Assembly (NCBI GenBank): GCA_013397795.1
Contig: VZTJ01004697.1
Coordinates: 1,296,860-1,360,859 of the forward strand
Reading direction: 5' to 3'
Length of the DNA stretch: 64,000 nt
Source of the DNA: Orthonyx spaldingii
Taxonomy: Eukaryota; Chordata; Aves; Passeriformes; Orthonychidae
Part shown: in pieces, positions 38,682 to 52,985 of the stretch
Numbering within the stretch: the first letter of the stretch is position 1
Layout of the letters: the number at the start of each line of letters is the position of its first letter
Position numbers and translations under genes: made by a program
Notes under the pieces: generated by a model
Database searches by the model: none
The model's input: the letters and a program-made list of their open reading frames with translations, nothing else
What the model was told of the DNA's origin: nothing

Positions 38682-41600
38682 GTATCTAATATGACACCTT
38701 GGAGCCCAGAGAATCTATTTGTTGTAAACGGGGACTGCTGCACTGACAAGAGCCACAGGCAAAGTTGACAGTGTGCAAGGCAGACAATGTGATTTGTAAC
38801 AAAAGCAGGAAGAAGTCACTCACGTATCCTCTGGACTGGTGCATTAATGATCCATGTCCTTCTGCTGGAGGGATGCTAATGTAACCCATGAATCATGCAT
38901 AGCTTAAAAAGAAAAGAAGACCAAAGAATTGCTGTGCTATTGGATCTGTTCATTTCTTCTCTGCAGGAGCCAAAGGCTGACCTCCTTTCCTCAGGGTTAA
39001 GTGCTCCTAAACACACTGCCACAAAGCTGAAAATAAAGGAGAGAGTTCTCTCTGTTTCTGTGCTCGCCCTGTGGCTCTGGAGGAGTCCACATCTCCATGT
39101 GCTTCTTTCCTGGCCACGTGGAGATCCAAGTGTCTAATCCCAAAGGGTAGGGTTGTATGTCTGTTTTCACCACTGGGTAAGTAAATTGCTTAAATCAGCA
39201 TCAATTAATGCTTGCTCCTAAGCAGATGAAGTCTTGCTAAATAGATGGGACCAGATCTGGGAATTGTCCTCTTGCCGTGCCTCTTGGTTTGGACAGTGGA
39301 GGAAATATTACCCTCAAAACTGCCCTATTTCACTTTCAAACTAGAGTATTATCCCCCTCTTATAAATTCACAAATACATATTCTGGCATAAGCCTGGATT
39401 TTTTTCTTAGACAAATCTATATATTGGAGCACACAGAGAGCTTTTTATGAGTATTGGGTTCTTTCCATATATTAGAGCTTATCTGCACATCTGAACACCA
39501 TTTTCTATCACCCCTGTTTTTCAGGGTTAAAAGACAAAATACCACATAAATTGTAAACCTCTGTGATAACAAGAAGGCTCAGCAAGATGATTTTCTCGCT
39601 TTTCCACTTTAAAGAGACAGGATCTTATGATTACTCTTCACTCACAATATTGAGGCAGCCTGACCCAAACTGAGGCCCCAACACACTGCGTTATTTCTCT
39701 AAATACACAAAATGAAAACAGTTTGGGAAAGTAGAAAGTTTCCAAGGCAAAACATTATGATTTACATCTGATCTCTTAAAAAAAATTGGTCTCAGATGTC
39801 CTCAACAACTCTGCACGTTTTCTTTTTACAGCTCTTTTACTTGCAACCTTTGCCACAGGCTGCATCCTGTTTCATACCCCTGGAAGCACTGATTCACCGG
39901 GAGCTATGGGTCAGTGCTCCAGAGAGAGGTCTGGGGAGCACCTTCCCAGCCCACCACATTCCAGCTTCAGAGCCTCTTGTCCTGCACTTTGGTATCTCCA
40001 CCCTCAAAACCAGGTTATGCCTTCTTTTTGCACGTGACTGAGAAGGGATCCCCTGTCTGCTGCCTGGCCAGACCTGTGCAGGAGGGAAACTCTTCTGTCC
40101 CCAGGTGTAACTGTACTAAAGGGGAGCATCCTCTCTCCTGTGCACCCTGCACAGGCTGCCCAGGCTGCCATGTGCCTCTCTGCCACACTTGCAGGGATGT
40201 GCCAGCCTTGGGAGGGCAAAATCTTGGCCCAGGCAAAGCCAAATTGAGCTATCTACGCTCACTCAGGTCTCAGTGAAGCATGTGCCACTGGTGCACATAA
40301 CTTGGCTATCAACACATGTTCTGGTGTGCTCACATTTTAGGCATGTTCATGTTTTAGGCACTCTTTGCACAAATATTAATGAGTAGCTCAAGGGCATGGC
40401 AACAAAATACCAGGGTAGAATTATAACCACACTTGGCATGATGTAACAAGCAGTGTGCCAGAGCACTTATTATGGATTTTGGGTTAATATTTGCCACTGA
40501 CTATCACCGTTCTTCATGAAAAGCTGTGTGTTTTTAATAAACTTGGATATAAGGGATAGATGAGTTGTCCTGACTGCAGCAATCCAGTCACTGAATTTCT
40601 TCCTGGGCACAAGTTATCTTTGTTTTCTCCATAGTTGTAGATTGTGAGGGACTGTAAGTTAACTTGCCACGAGGAAAGACTTCCTACCTTATGCAACATC
40701 AATAAGGTGTTATTTCCTATCTTGAAGTAACCACAAAGTCAGATAAATCCTCAGCAAAGCACTGTGCCTGGAAATGAGGAGAAAAATTGTTCCCTAGGCG
40801 TTGTTCAGGTGCTCTACTGCAAGTGCCAGCAAGAGGGCCTCTTCCCTCCAACAGCAAGGGTGACTGCAGAGCTGGGATCCTAGGAACAAGAGTGTTAGGC
40901 AGGAACAGGCTGGAAGTACCATTTAATTTTAGTACCAGTTAGCTGTGGCAAAACAGATGCCCCAGTCTGCCCACACCGGGTCAGGCCGTGGGCTTTGAAA
41001 AACATTGATCCAGTAGAAAACAGATAAAGTGCTCCAATATGAGAGTGTGCTGTGAAAGCCCAGAAGTCTTGGCCTTCCCTTGTTCCTCCAGAGCTTTGAA
41101 GCAGAGGAGGAGGTTGCACTCCTAAAGGGGTGAGCAGAGACTTCCCTGAGTTCTGGCAGGCTTGGTACATCCTGCAGAGGCTGTGGGACAGCAGCGAGTA
41201 TTCCACCATCACTAATTATGAGGTGGAAGGAACACAAAGATTTAAAGCTCAGCAGTCTCTGTTGACATCAATCTTTCCAGAAGATACAACAACAACAAAA
41301 AAGCTAAATAGAAGTTTTATCAGCAAAACTGCTTTAACAGATACTGTAGGTCAAGCGAGCCTGCTAAGGAAAGACAGAAAGCATGTGGAGATTCAACTTA
41401 CTGGCATAAATCTGGGGACATCAGCATAGCTGCAGAAAACATTATCAAGTCTTTAAAAATCAAAAAAAAGACAGTTTTTTGGTACAGAGATGGAAAAAAG
41501 AGGAGGAGATAGGGTATAATATCCCAAAAGAAATAGATACCTGCCTTATTTCATATGTATTTTTAGACTCAATTTTCCTCTTGCATAAATCAGTAGGAAA

Positions 41601-44600
41601 GTCGTCTTCAGAAGCATATTTAAGTACATAATTAGCTTTAAGTAGGTGCTTCATCCTGATTTAATCACATTGCTGCATTTGTGCCTAAATCAAAATGCTC
41701 TTAAGAGTCTTAAAACTATAGTGGTATAAAAGACATGTAAGAGGTCAAAATCAGATACTCCGGGGTAGAAGGTAAATTGCTGCTGCCACTGAGCTGTTAG
41801 AACAAATGGTGTTGTCTTTTACCGAGAAATTACACTGTGCTATGTTATCAAAGAGAATTTGTCTTTTCACCCATTTCCTACTCTGTTTCCCATCAGCTGA
41901 AAATGACTCTGCAGGAGTCAGACCCCAAAATACAGTCAAAATTCATAGGAGAAAAGCTAAAATGCAGCAAATTTTGTGCTCTACATTTAAAGATACTTAA
42001 TGAATTACACAAACTGCTTCCACAAATAAATGAAGCAGCTGGTAATTGCTAAGAGTTATTCAGGTTGACCTGGTATTCTCATATTGTTACTACTGTAACA
42101 GAGTGGATATTGCATGTCTAAATAATAAATACTGCAATTCAGCAAAGCAGTTCAATGTGTGTTTCACTCTCATTTAGTGAAGCTAAGACAGCACCCCATT
42201 ATGGGGTGGGTTATGCCTTAACATTGCTCATTTCAGTGAAGAGTAACACACCAAATTCTGGGAGTTACAAGAACTGGAGCGACATCTGGGAAATCCCCAT
42301 TAAAAAATAAAAGAGGAAGACAACTTCACTAGTTTTATCTACTACACAAAATAGCACACTAATTCATTCCAACATCATAGATAGCAGAATAGATGATCAA
42401 TCAATGTTTAAATTGCCCTATAAGACAAGAACATAAAAAGATGCACAGCTTGTTTCAGAGCTAGTTTCTAATGGGATGCTTACAGAGTCATCAAGCCAAA
42501 AAGTTTCTTGGCAACCCAGTGCTACATATCTTTGCCTTGTTTTCCTATTGCCATTCTTCAGTCAAGAGAGTCAACTTGGGATTCTCCAACACAGAAAATC
42601 CTCTTGGAATTTTCTACGGGGGAAAAAAACCCTCACACACCAAAACCTTTCCCATTTTCAGGACCTACCTCTTTTTGAAAAGCTAAATAAAAGTCTCCTT
42701 ACCCTTGACATCATTCAGGGAGGAAGGAAGGAAGGCTAATGTAAGCACCTCAAGCATAAATTATTTTAAAAGTAATGCCAGCTTCACACATCTGGCTGAT
42801 GCCACACTGGCTGAAGACCCCCATTCACCACAGTCTCTTCAAATCCCCTTGCATGCACTTTCTCATCTCCTGGGTCAAACTGGGCTCTGGGAAGTGCCTC
42901 CTTTTTATTCTGTCTGTACTAGACTGAACACCATGGAGCTGCTTGGTGTTAATCAGCCCAGCACAAACACACCTCCCAGAGCAGCAAGCCCCTATTTCCC
43001 TCTGCTACCTGCACCCTCCACAGCAGGGCCTAGGACCAAAGTGCAGGAGAAGGGGCGTGGAAGGAAAAGAGCCTTGGGAGATGAAAAGAAGTGAGAAGAT
43101 GCCATGGGTGGGAGAAGCCACTTTGGGTGGGCAAGGAAGATGCACACACCTTTGTGAGTTTGAGTGGTGTGCACGAGTGGGTAACAGTGGAAAACATAAT
43201 TGGTAACAATTAACAGAAACAAGATAGTGATTAGTCCATGGCATTTGTCATTAAACCCTGATGAAACTCAGCGTGTGCAACCATCTTGGTTAATTGGCTA
43301 CCATTAATAATGCATAACTAAACCACTCCAAAACACCCCTGAAATGGGAAAATATCCCTTAGTTTTGTCCCACCCCTCCTTCTAGGGAAGAAAAATTATG
43401 CTGGGTATGGCATTGCACTGGGACTTCAGGATTATAGATGGAAAACCTGCCTCTTCCTGGGAGCTGTAAGCCTTCACATAGTAAAATCTTTGAAATAATC
43501 TCTGAGTACTTAAATATTCAGGGTCTTAGGCTTGTAATGCCCTGCTACATGAAGTCTGCTTTAGCACTACTTGATCTCCAGCTAGCTGGAATAAATCTAC
43601 CTCAAGAGCATCAGTGCTTTGCAGTGATTTATTCCACCTCACTTTCTTTCATGGAGCAAGGGCCTATGGCTCCAGCTAATATGTTACAGTGACAGTTGAG
43701 ATAAATGGGGCACATGTGCAAACACTCAGGCACCTCATTTATCCACCTGTAAAAAATTACTGAACTTATGGTTCAGTACTGGCACATGTGGAGCTGTTGA
43801 AGCTGAAAGGTTTCAAAAACTGCTAGGGAAAACTGGCTGCAGGCTGCTGGCCTGTCTCCTCATCCCAACAGGGGGTAATAAAAGCAAAACCTTTTCTGGA
43901 TCTTGTATAGTCTAGTACAGAGCTCTGAAGAGAAAGAGTAAGAAACAGGACACAAGCCATCAGAGACACTCCAGAAATGCCTAGCACAAAGCCTGGACAC
44001 AGCTTTGCTCTCTGCAGCCTGCAGTGCACCAGAGGATGCACTCGGAAGCCCTCTGGGGGCTGTTGCTCACCCACCTCAGTGCTCACTTAGCAAAGTGGAA
44101 GACAGAGTCCACCCCTTTGCTGCCACCTGAGGGCTGGGCCCAGTATGCAGGCAGGTGCTGGATAGAAAAGAGAACAATGCTTTGTGTTTAAGATGCTGCC
44201 TTTTACCTCAAACTGTGTGCCTTTCTTATCTTCACTAGACATTTCTCTGGGGCATCAGCTCACCGTGGTCACCATCACAGCTTACCTTAAGCCACCTCCT
44301 TTACAGAGATTTTGGCTGTCTCCTGTTTAGAGATACCCCACCTGACTTCCAGAATATTTTGGGGGTGAAATTAAAAACCACAAGCAAACAAACAGGGAAG
44401 GTGCTATTTTTGTACATTAATTCTTCTGGCTTTTCTTCCAGGCACACCTTCTAGAAATCCCTTATGCAGTGAAACACAGCCCTGCATAAGGAACCCACAC
44501 CTGGAAGCGTTCAGAGTCAGGATCCTGCTGGGAAGGCTTAAAGGGAGGATTTAGGAGATTTGTAAGCTTTGTGCCAGCCTTAGAACTGAGATAAATGTCT

Positions 44601-44740
44601 CTCCAGAATACAGAGCTCTCTCATTTTTTCCTGTAGCCCTTTTCTCCCTGAAAGAACTTCTTAGAGAGGGAACATTTTTCCAGCCGGAATGAGATTGATT
44701 AGTACAAATAGAAACTAATGTAACTAAACCTTGGAACTGC
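38682..44740. other. non-coding DNA, no gene recognised
   Basis: Frames up to about 129 codons occur (39914-40276, 42705-43094) but have no recognisable domain and compete with frames on other strands or phases. A short (GGAA)n tract lies near 42719-42736. A 10-bp inverted repeat, CCTTATGCAG / CTGCATAAGG, with a 12-nt loop lies at 44460-44491. Nothing else is recognised. Confidence 0.45.
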
Positions 44741-44757
44741 AAAAAAAAAAAAAAAAA
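44741..44757. repeat. poly-A tract (17 A)
   Basis: A pure A run is directly visible. No target-site duplication or gene-like sequence upstream was recognised that would mark it as a retroposed copy. Confidence 0.9.
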
Positions 44758-45851
44758 TAAATGAGACTCCAGTGCTACCAATGATACAATTAGATGGTTT
44801 TCACATGGGACTGTTAACAATAGATGCTTTTCAAGAATAAATCCTTATGCTTTCAAGACATATGTCTTTTCGCTCACCAGCTCTTTTAAGGGGTTCAAGA
44901 TAAATGAATGCAAAGCAAATCAATGGAGAACATAAAGTCATCACTTAACATTCCTGATATTGATTTCATTTCATTAACTGGTAAGTACTTTATACTCTCA
45001 CAGAGAGATTTTTGTCCCTCCTCAGGTATCTAATTACAAGAATAAAAATAACTTTAAAGAATCTTCCCCTTGGAGCCTACCTCTAGATATATTTCCAGAA
45101 TGATACCATTTTTTTCAGTCAGGATTATGTAGAAAATTTAGTAGGGAGAAGGGGATGTGAGTAGTTTTTCTGCAGGCTTGAAGCATTTGATTTGCCTGTT
45201 AGAAACACCATCCACAAAACCTGCAGTCCTCATCCTCCAGAAAGGGTGGCAGAGAAAGCCACAAGATGAGTCAGGATGATATTTACTGTGCCCAAATTAG
45301 CAGTGGGTGTGTGCACATCAGTGTGATTCTTTGACGGTTGGCTTCCTGTTTGTGGAAGCCATTCCAGGACGAAGCTTGAGCCTTTCTGAGTCATGTTGGC
45401 CATTTCACTAGTATTGAGCTGTGTTTTGGCCAGAAGATGGTTGTCTTGCAGTACAATATATACCAGAAACACAGCTCTTCTGCCAGCCCAGCTGGAAAAC
45501 AGGACACCCTGGAATCATTTTCCATGGCTATATGATTTCTCTGGCACTCAGGGTACCCTCAGCAGAACAATCTTGCTAACTCTACATAGTCTTAGATTTC
45601 AACAAAGCAGGAGGGGTTTCCCATTCAGAGCAGATGAATAAAAAAGAAAGAAGACTAAAAACCATGTCCCTGGCTAGATAAAATTACTCAGGTCTACAGG
45701 TAACTTAAAGTTAATAATACCTGATAAGAAAGGATATATTAGTCAAGAAGATTTGTGGTATATTGTGATAAAACTTCTTTTTCCCCTCTTCCCTGAATTA
45801 TTTGCAAAACCAACTCAGATTTTCAAAATGTTTTGCTGATTTTCAATTGGC
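44758..45851. other. non-coding DNA, no gene recognised
   Basis: AT-leaning sequence between two homopolymer tracts. Nothing recognised. Confidence 0.5.
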
Positions 45852-45873
45852 TTTTTTTTTTTTTTTTTTTTTT
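45852..45873. repeat. poly-T tract (22 T)
   Basis: A pure T run of 22 bases is directly visible, the longest homopolymer in the window. It could be the tail of a minus-strand retroposed insertion, but no flanking duplication or source gene was recognised. Read-length error is likely in such a run. Confidence 0.9.
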
Positions 45874-48800
45874 GCTGAACAAGATTCACCCACTTAAAAC
45901 CCTGACTAGAATGGAAATGACAAAATAACTACAGGAAATTGCTTCTTTCTGCTGCTCTCAACAGCAAGTGTTTAAATGCATAGAAATTAGCACATTTTTC
46001 AGAAATGGAAATCATCCAAGAAATTAAGGAAGCACAATATGTCTTAAAAGACTAAATCTGCTCCAGTATTTTCAAAACAACACGCAAGACCTGAGGTGTG
46101 TGACTCCTACTGGCACTAGGGAGAGTCACAGTATTGTAGTATGGGTCTTTGAGATGAACATGACTGAGACATGATTTCACTAAGCTTTAAACCAGCACTG
46201 CCCTGCAAGAGCTTACAGCTTCCTGGGAGTACAGAGGAGAAAGTAAACAAACAAAACAAGTGAAGAGAAAAATTTCTGAATAGCAAAGGCAATATGTAAG
46301 GGAAAGGTAAGCAGCAATGACAGCATTATTTGCATTCATTGCCTAGAAAACTGGCAGTAATCAAGGTGAGGACTTTTAGAATATGGGTAATCTGAGTTAT
46401 TTTAAATTAAATTCACCTCTAGTATGAGCTGCAACTATATCTACACACATTTTGACAGATAGACTGACTACGTTGAACCCTTATTATAAGCACCTAAGCA
46501 TATGTGGTAAAGAATAAACACTTGGCGTGAACTACAGGTAACTATAGTCATATAGTCGGTAGTGTAAAAACCCCAGTTAATGCACAGCAACCCAAATATT
46601 CACAGATTGGTTAATCCTGTTTTAGAAAGGGCATCACTGGTGCCTACAATGATATGCCCTCTCTCTGGAAATGCTCACTCTCACTGACTATTGGGAGATT
46701 CCTACCAACCACAAGGCTAACTAAAATTAGATTAAAAAATCTCTCAGGTAGTCTGGCAAGGTAAAATAACTTCAGTAGAGTTAAAAATTTGCCTGGAAGA
46801 CTTTTTTCAGATGGTATTTTAGAATTATTTTCATTAAAACAAAGATCATTTTATGATTGACTTCAATGGGAGTACATTCCCAATAATGCCAAACATTTTG
46901 CAAATGTTGTGTTTGTTATATTCAAGTGTAAAATCCCTGACCCTTAAGGAAGTGCTGTCAGAAAGAGAGCTGAACTTCCTCCAGTGATTTAATTTGGTCT
47001 GCAACAGATCTCACTAAAAGAGACAGTTATATCCTGGATATTAAGGCTTTCATGCAGAGGTTCACCAGATTTCACATCTCTACAAGAAGACCTTGTTTAA
47101 TTGAAGGGATTTAAAGCAACTCCTCAAAAAGAGAGCATGCAGAAACTGTTCTGATTGCCTTTCTTTACCAGCAAGACACTAGACAGCACTGCCTGGCACA
47201 TTTCTGCACAGACTGACAGCCAGCTGAGAAAGAGCTGGGTATATGACCTGACTGTATTTCATTGGAAGATTGTCCTTCCTTTGCCAAAGGCTTATTCACC
47301 ATTCTAAAAAGAATCATATCAAGGAGATAAAGCTGGCTTTTCCTGTAACGTACTGAAAAAAAAGATAAAGTAATTAATCCTTACCCCACTGTTGACTTAC
47401 AGCAAAATTCTGTCTCTAAAACAGTAGTCTCAGAAGACATAAGGACTTCCCAAAGGGAGTCATGGTAGAGTTTTTCCCTCTTCCCCATCCTACCTGCTCC
47501 AGAGCCAGCTCTTCAATCCTGGGTAGGCACCAAGAACAATCAATGATAAAACCTCCTTGGCAAGACCCTCTCTTCTGTGAGTAGCCAATATCTCGGTTGC
47601 AATCTCAGGATTGCTGTGAATTGGGACCAGCTATCCTTGCATTCCCTCCACAGACTCTGCACAGGGCCATGGAGCACACACTGTCACACCAGAGTTGAGA
47701 TTATAGTCTACCACAATGAGTTTTTACTTTGCCAAGTAAACTATGACACTGACAAATATTATCTAATAAAAACATTTCTAGTGTGAGGCCAAAGAAGAGG
47801 GTTGCATTTTTAAATGTCACGGCTAAGGGTAGGTTGTTCTTCAAAGCAGAGGGAATATGAGGTGAAAAGAAGCAAAAAATCAAGCTGCAAAAATATTAGT
47901 GCTTCTAGGCATGTCCAGAAACAACTGAAGAGAGGATTGTGTTTTGTTTGATAGAAGGGCTCTGTTGCCCAAATTAAAAATAACTGAACTCCATTTCTCT
48001 GAGTTTACTTCACTACATTGTTGGCTTTATCTATGCCTGGCTTAAATCCTGAAGTAATTGGAAATCATTTAAGTAGAATAATTCATGCTTATAGCACTTG
48101 ACAGCTCAGTTTGGTGAGTTTTAGAAGAGTTTTTTGCGAAAAGCTTACAGTAGGCCTAAATTTGCATATTTGCACCTTTACTGGGACCAATATCTGAGCT
48201 CAGAGTGGTGTGTTCCCTCTGTGGACACCGCAGGAAACCATAAGGCAAAAAAATTAGTGTGTGAGAACTGATGTTTGACATTCCTAGGCCGGGGGCCAAC
48301 CTGGCAAGCACAGCACTGGCAAGGCCCAAGCAGAAAAGGTTTAAACTCTACCTTAGCAGCTGCAAGGGCTTTTGAAATCCTATCTTCCAGAAATCATAAC
48401 CTATTTCTTCTCGGTTTCTAGCAGAGCATACGTTCCTCTTGTTAATAAAGCAAAGCATCTCCAAGGAATTGACAACCATTGGAAAAAAGTCTGATGTAAA
48501 GTAGAAATTTAATTTACAGAGCTCCTGATAAAGGCATTTTACTTTGGGATATGACATGAGGCTGTCACTAACAAGACAACACACTTAACCATGAATAAGG
48601 TGTTTATAAAATCCGTTGACTACAAATACAGCAGAGCCAAGGCAGTGAATAATTGTGCTTCTGACTGGGCATCTTGCCCAATCTCAAAATTTGATGCCTT
48701 TGGCCCTCCTGCTCCTTTTGCAGGGTGTGCTGGCACTGCAGGCAGTCTTCCTTCCTGTGTCAGTCCCCTCTAAAGTGGAGCCTGGTTCCAATCCCACATT

Positions 48801-51800
48801 TGCTGAGGCATGTGGAAGGCAGCAGCTGCACACACCAATAGGCCAAAAAACCCAGATCCAACTACTCTGGGCAGTCCTGGCCAGCTACCTCCTGGAAATC
48901 ACTACACAAAGATACATCCTAGCAAAATACAGCCTATCATCTTTAAAAACAGCTCTTTCCACTGACTGCTGCATCTGGGAGCAATGAGCAGGTGTATGGA
49001 AAAGAAACAAGAGACCCAATGAGCCTGAAACATGGTGAAATGCTTCCCCAGGAAGATACTCCAGACTGTTCAGTGGATTTTAACTTCATATTCAAAGTCT
49101 CCTAATTTGCATAAATCCTAATCTTTCTACAATTCATGCTTGGTCATGCTCAACTCTGCTGATGTTAAGGATACAATTTTTTTCACATCAGGTCCTCAGT
49201 TCTTTAGCAGTTCTGGACTCCAAGACTTCCCTTCAGCTTTCCATTCTTAATTGTACAAGGTTATGGAACACTTGGAAAAATACTAGTTGTTTTATGCCAG
49301 AATAAATGAAGGTCACTAGCTGTGAGGAATCAACTTGTTATTAAATCTATTTGTGTATCAAAAGAAGGATCCAGACATAAGAGTACACATATTTCAAGAG
49401 AAAATTAATAGTATACTTCTAATATTCATTAGAACTCTACAAATTATGCATAGAGTCATTTTTGTGAGGCCAGAAATCATCATTGATCATAGTCTGGTTT
49501 TTTGTTTGGAACAAGGCAGAAAATGTCACTGAACTCACTCATACATATGTATTTTATATTTTAAAAAACCCATACATCATCTTTATTTAGCAATTGTAAA
49601 GACGTGAAAGGTCCCCCACAAGCATTGGTAAGTTGTTTCAGTGATTGATTAGCCTCTTTCATGTAAAGATTATGTTTATCTGCTTATCCTCTGTCCCCAG
49701 TGCTGACTCTCAGGCAGCAGAGCCTCTGATGTGCTGTTGTCTCTGATAAGAGAACCCTCAGCAGGATGCAGAGCTGGGCAGAGATGGCCGAGGTAAATCA
49801 CGCACAACCAGCAGCACAGCCTCCAGATACTGTTCCCAACCTGACCATGTTGGTCTTGTTCTCAGGCAAGCTAACTTGGCCCACATGTGGGGATGATCTA
49901 AGGCAGTTGTACTGCTCCTGGTACCCAGAAACAGCCACAGGGAAGCAATTTGAGTGTTCCTACACAGCATCCTGTCATGGCAACAGACACTGCCAACATC
50001 CACAGGCTGCAGTCAGGTGGCACGGGAAAGGAGCTCCTCCCAGCACATTGGCAGGAGGCAAGACAGCTCCCAAATTGCAGTCTTTGATGAGACTACTCCA
50101 GAAACCAGCTGCACCTGACTTCTTTCCCCATGATACAGCTCAGCTGGTTCAAATGCCTGAGGAGAACCCCCTCCTCCTCTTACATCATAGCACAGAGATG
50201 TGGCCACATAGAAACACCTCATTTTCTTCCTGCACCCACCTCCAGCTGAGCCAGACAGCCCTGGCCCAGCAACCACCTGCTTCTTGCTGCCTCTGACCCA
50301 CATGCTGCCAGTGCTTTTGCTGCTTCCTTCCAGGTCACTGCCCTGCCTCTAAAAGCACATTCCCTCCACATTCAAAGCCCTGGCAGAGTCTGATTTAAAA
50401 CAGCCGCTGTCTGCATTCACTGCTGGCAGCCTGACCCTCAGCTGACAGCAAAGCAGGCAGATCCTTCCTCCTCCCAGTTCCTGCTCTATGGATGTACTTG
50501 CAGTAACAGTAAAAGCTCAGGCACCTTCCCCATCACCATTCAAGACATTATAGCAGCCACAGGAAAAAGCCTTTTCCTCCCTGATTCTGCTGCTCACTGA
50601 ACGTCTGCTCCCTGCTCATCCTCACTGCTGCCCAAATAGACTTCTGTAACAAAAGCCAATCAGCCTCAGGTAGTTACTGCAGGAGTCAAAGAAGACATGA
50701 TTTGGTTAGGTCACAGTCTGATTGCAGCTCTGAATCTGCCTAGATCCATCAAAACTCCTGATGAAATCTTGTTCCCATCTATTTAGTAGATTATAATAGC
50801 AAATGTGTTTACAGCCAAGTATTTTTAGAGGAATATGCAAAAACAGTCATCCTCTCTTCAGGGGGTGCGATTTTCTTCTCCCAGAGATTCCGGGGATGTG
50901 ATCCACCTGATACACAGTCAATATATGGGACTCTCTCTGAAGATAGAAAAACCTGTCTCCTGTCATTTCAGGTCTGGCAGCTCAGATAAATCTTACACTG
51001 CATCCAGCCATGGCCAGGACAGAAATGCCTTTTTCAGAGGAAGCTGGTGAGCTTGGCAAACCACATCCTCCTGCACCACAGGGGACAAAGGGTGAACAAA
51101 TCCCAGGCTGGCAGAACAAGGAGCATCAAAGTAGAAAGCTGCAACATATCCTGCCAGTGATTTTTTGATGGGGGAACTCAGGGCCAAGCCGGAAAGGCTT
51201 GCCTCAGCCTTCCACTGCAGTCTGGGCAGCCTGTCACACCTCCAGACTGGTGATATATTCTCAGGACCGGCCCTTGATCAGACTTTCCCTGTCATTTCCC
51301 TGGGCCAATCTGACATCTGACCAGAAATGCCTCCTTTACCACATGGAAATGACTGCTAACATAGGGTTAGTCTTGCATATTTGCTATTTATGGTTAAGGA
51401 AATGAGGGGAAAAAATAGAGGGTTTTTACATATATTGTCAAATTAAAAATTATTTTGTTTCTTATAGGGAGGTAAGGGACAATCCACGTTTAATTCTACA
51501 TTGTTTTCCTTATGGAACCCTATTTTATTCTTATGTAATTTTGTGAAAGAAAGTTGGTTAAAATTCAAAACAGCCCAATTCTCTGCTGCAGAAAACTGGT
51601 AACTAACTTCTCTGTGAGCACCATGTATTTGTTGAATGAAGTTGAATGAAGCTGAAATGGCTTTTGTCCTTGCAAGTGACCAAGAGATGACATTGATACC
51701 TTCCACAGGGCTGGGTACCCACTGGGTGGTGAACTCAGCTGGCTTTGGCAGCACCCACCAAATGGTGCCAGGCAAAGTCCTGCACCTCGGTCTGAGGTTA

Positions 51801-52894
51801 TTTTTTTCAAAGCTTTAGATATTGCTTTTATTTTGAGGACAAGGACAACTTGCCTCATCTTGCCTCAGAGCTAACAGGTCAGGATGACCTTAAGGATGCT
51901 CTTAAGAGCTTCTTTTCTTTTAAGTCAAGTGGCATCAATTTAGCAGTGGTTTTTTGCAGTAGAATTTTGTATTTCAGTTTCCTATGTGGGGTTATGCATT
52001 TCTGTTTTGTGCTCAGGGAGGAGGAGGCAGTTGAAAAAAAAGAAAGGAGTGAGCTGAATATTCATGAGTGGGATAAAGTAACATCCTACTCTTGAAGCAA
52101 TGAAACCAAAAAAGTTTTAATGGGATTTGACTTCATCTCATATAATCTCAGTAATCTACTATACAGTGATATTTTATTTTAAAAATGCAAGATATTTCAT
52201 TTTTTAAAAACCCTTTTCTTAGTTTTTCTTGAATTTGTTTTACTCTTTCTGGTAACCAAATAAATTAATTTCAAAAGAAGTAATATATCAAGTCTCAGTA
52301 AAAAAGATATTCCAGTATTGGGAGAAAGTTAGTTTCATTTCTTTAGGAGTTTGAGTTTGTTAAAAAGACAATTCTGCCCTAAGAAATCTGGCAACCTATC
52401 TTTGAGCAGAGGGATTACAATATTACAAACAGATTATGTTTGCTTTGCTGGCCATACTGACGATGTCTCCACAAATTTGCTTTGCTGAAAGCAAATGTAA
52501 GATACACAAAAGGGACCACACTCCTTTCCTGGTTAACTACCACAGCCACATCTGCATCTCTTTGTCTCTAAACACTGCAGACAAGGTGTCCTGCCAGCAG
52601 AAGTGATCAAGTCTAGAAAGATTCTGTGCATTGATGCAGCATCTCCTTATCTCCCCACAGACCACCTAGTAGGTGTTGTATTTCCATACATCTCTCCTCC
52701 AGTGTATCCACTTCCTCCCTTTTATATCCACCAACCACCAGAGGCTCTGCAGGATCATGAACTTGGTGATTCCAAGCATAACCATGCCAACCACCCCATG
52801 CCACAGCCTTCCTCTCAAACTTTATAACCTGTTTGCCTTTGAGAGCTCTCTCCCTCTGCTCAATAGTGCTGAAATGTTAGTTCTCCATTGACAA
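45874..52894. other. non-coding DNA with faint ancient-repeat traces
   Basis: No exon is recognised. At 46185-46245 the words CACTGCCCTGCAAGAGCTTA and CAGCTTCCTGGGAGTACAG resemble an old amniote SINE-type sequence. At 46857-46880 a GATTGACTTCAATGGGAGTA word occurs that is also common in ancient repeats. The 176-codon frame at 49766-50296 and the 110-codon frame at 48655 (leucine-rich start) have no recognisable domain and are judged chance. Confidence 0.45.
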
Positions 52895-52985
52895 CAGAAT
52901 CACAGAATGGTTGAGGTCAGAAGGGACCTCTGGAGGTCATCCAGAGCCCCAGTCATACCCTGCCATGGTTCTACGAGCAGCTGGA
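52895..52985 (-). mobile_element. CR1 LINE 3' tail, 5'-truncated
   Basis: The plus strand reads CAGAATCACAGAATGGTTGA, then GGTCAGAAGGGACCTCTGGA and GGTCATCCAGAGCCCCAGTC. This is the reverse complement of an avian CR1 3' end of the TTGAGG-type subfamily. The match decays after about 52950, so the right edge is approximate. It is a non-coding fragment. Confidence 0.9.

Noticed and set aside
39914..40276. Cysteine-rich segment (several C-x-x-C spacings) in a 120-codon frame
   Set aside because: The spacing fits no known zinc or EGF pattern, and an overlapping minus frame is open as well.
49766..50296. 176-codon plus-strand frame
   Set aside because: No recognisable domain, and the minus strand is open too (50013-50303). 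Chance frame.
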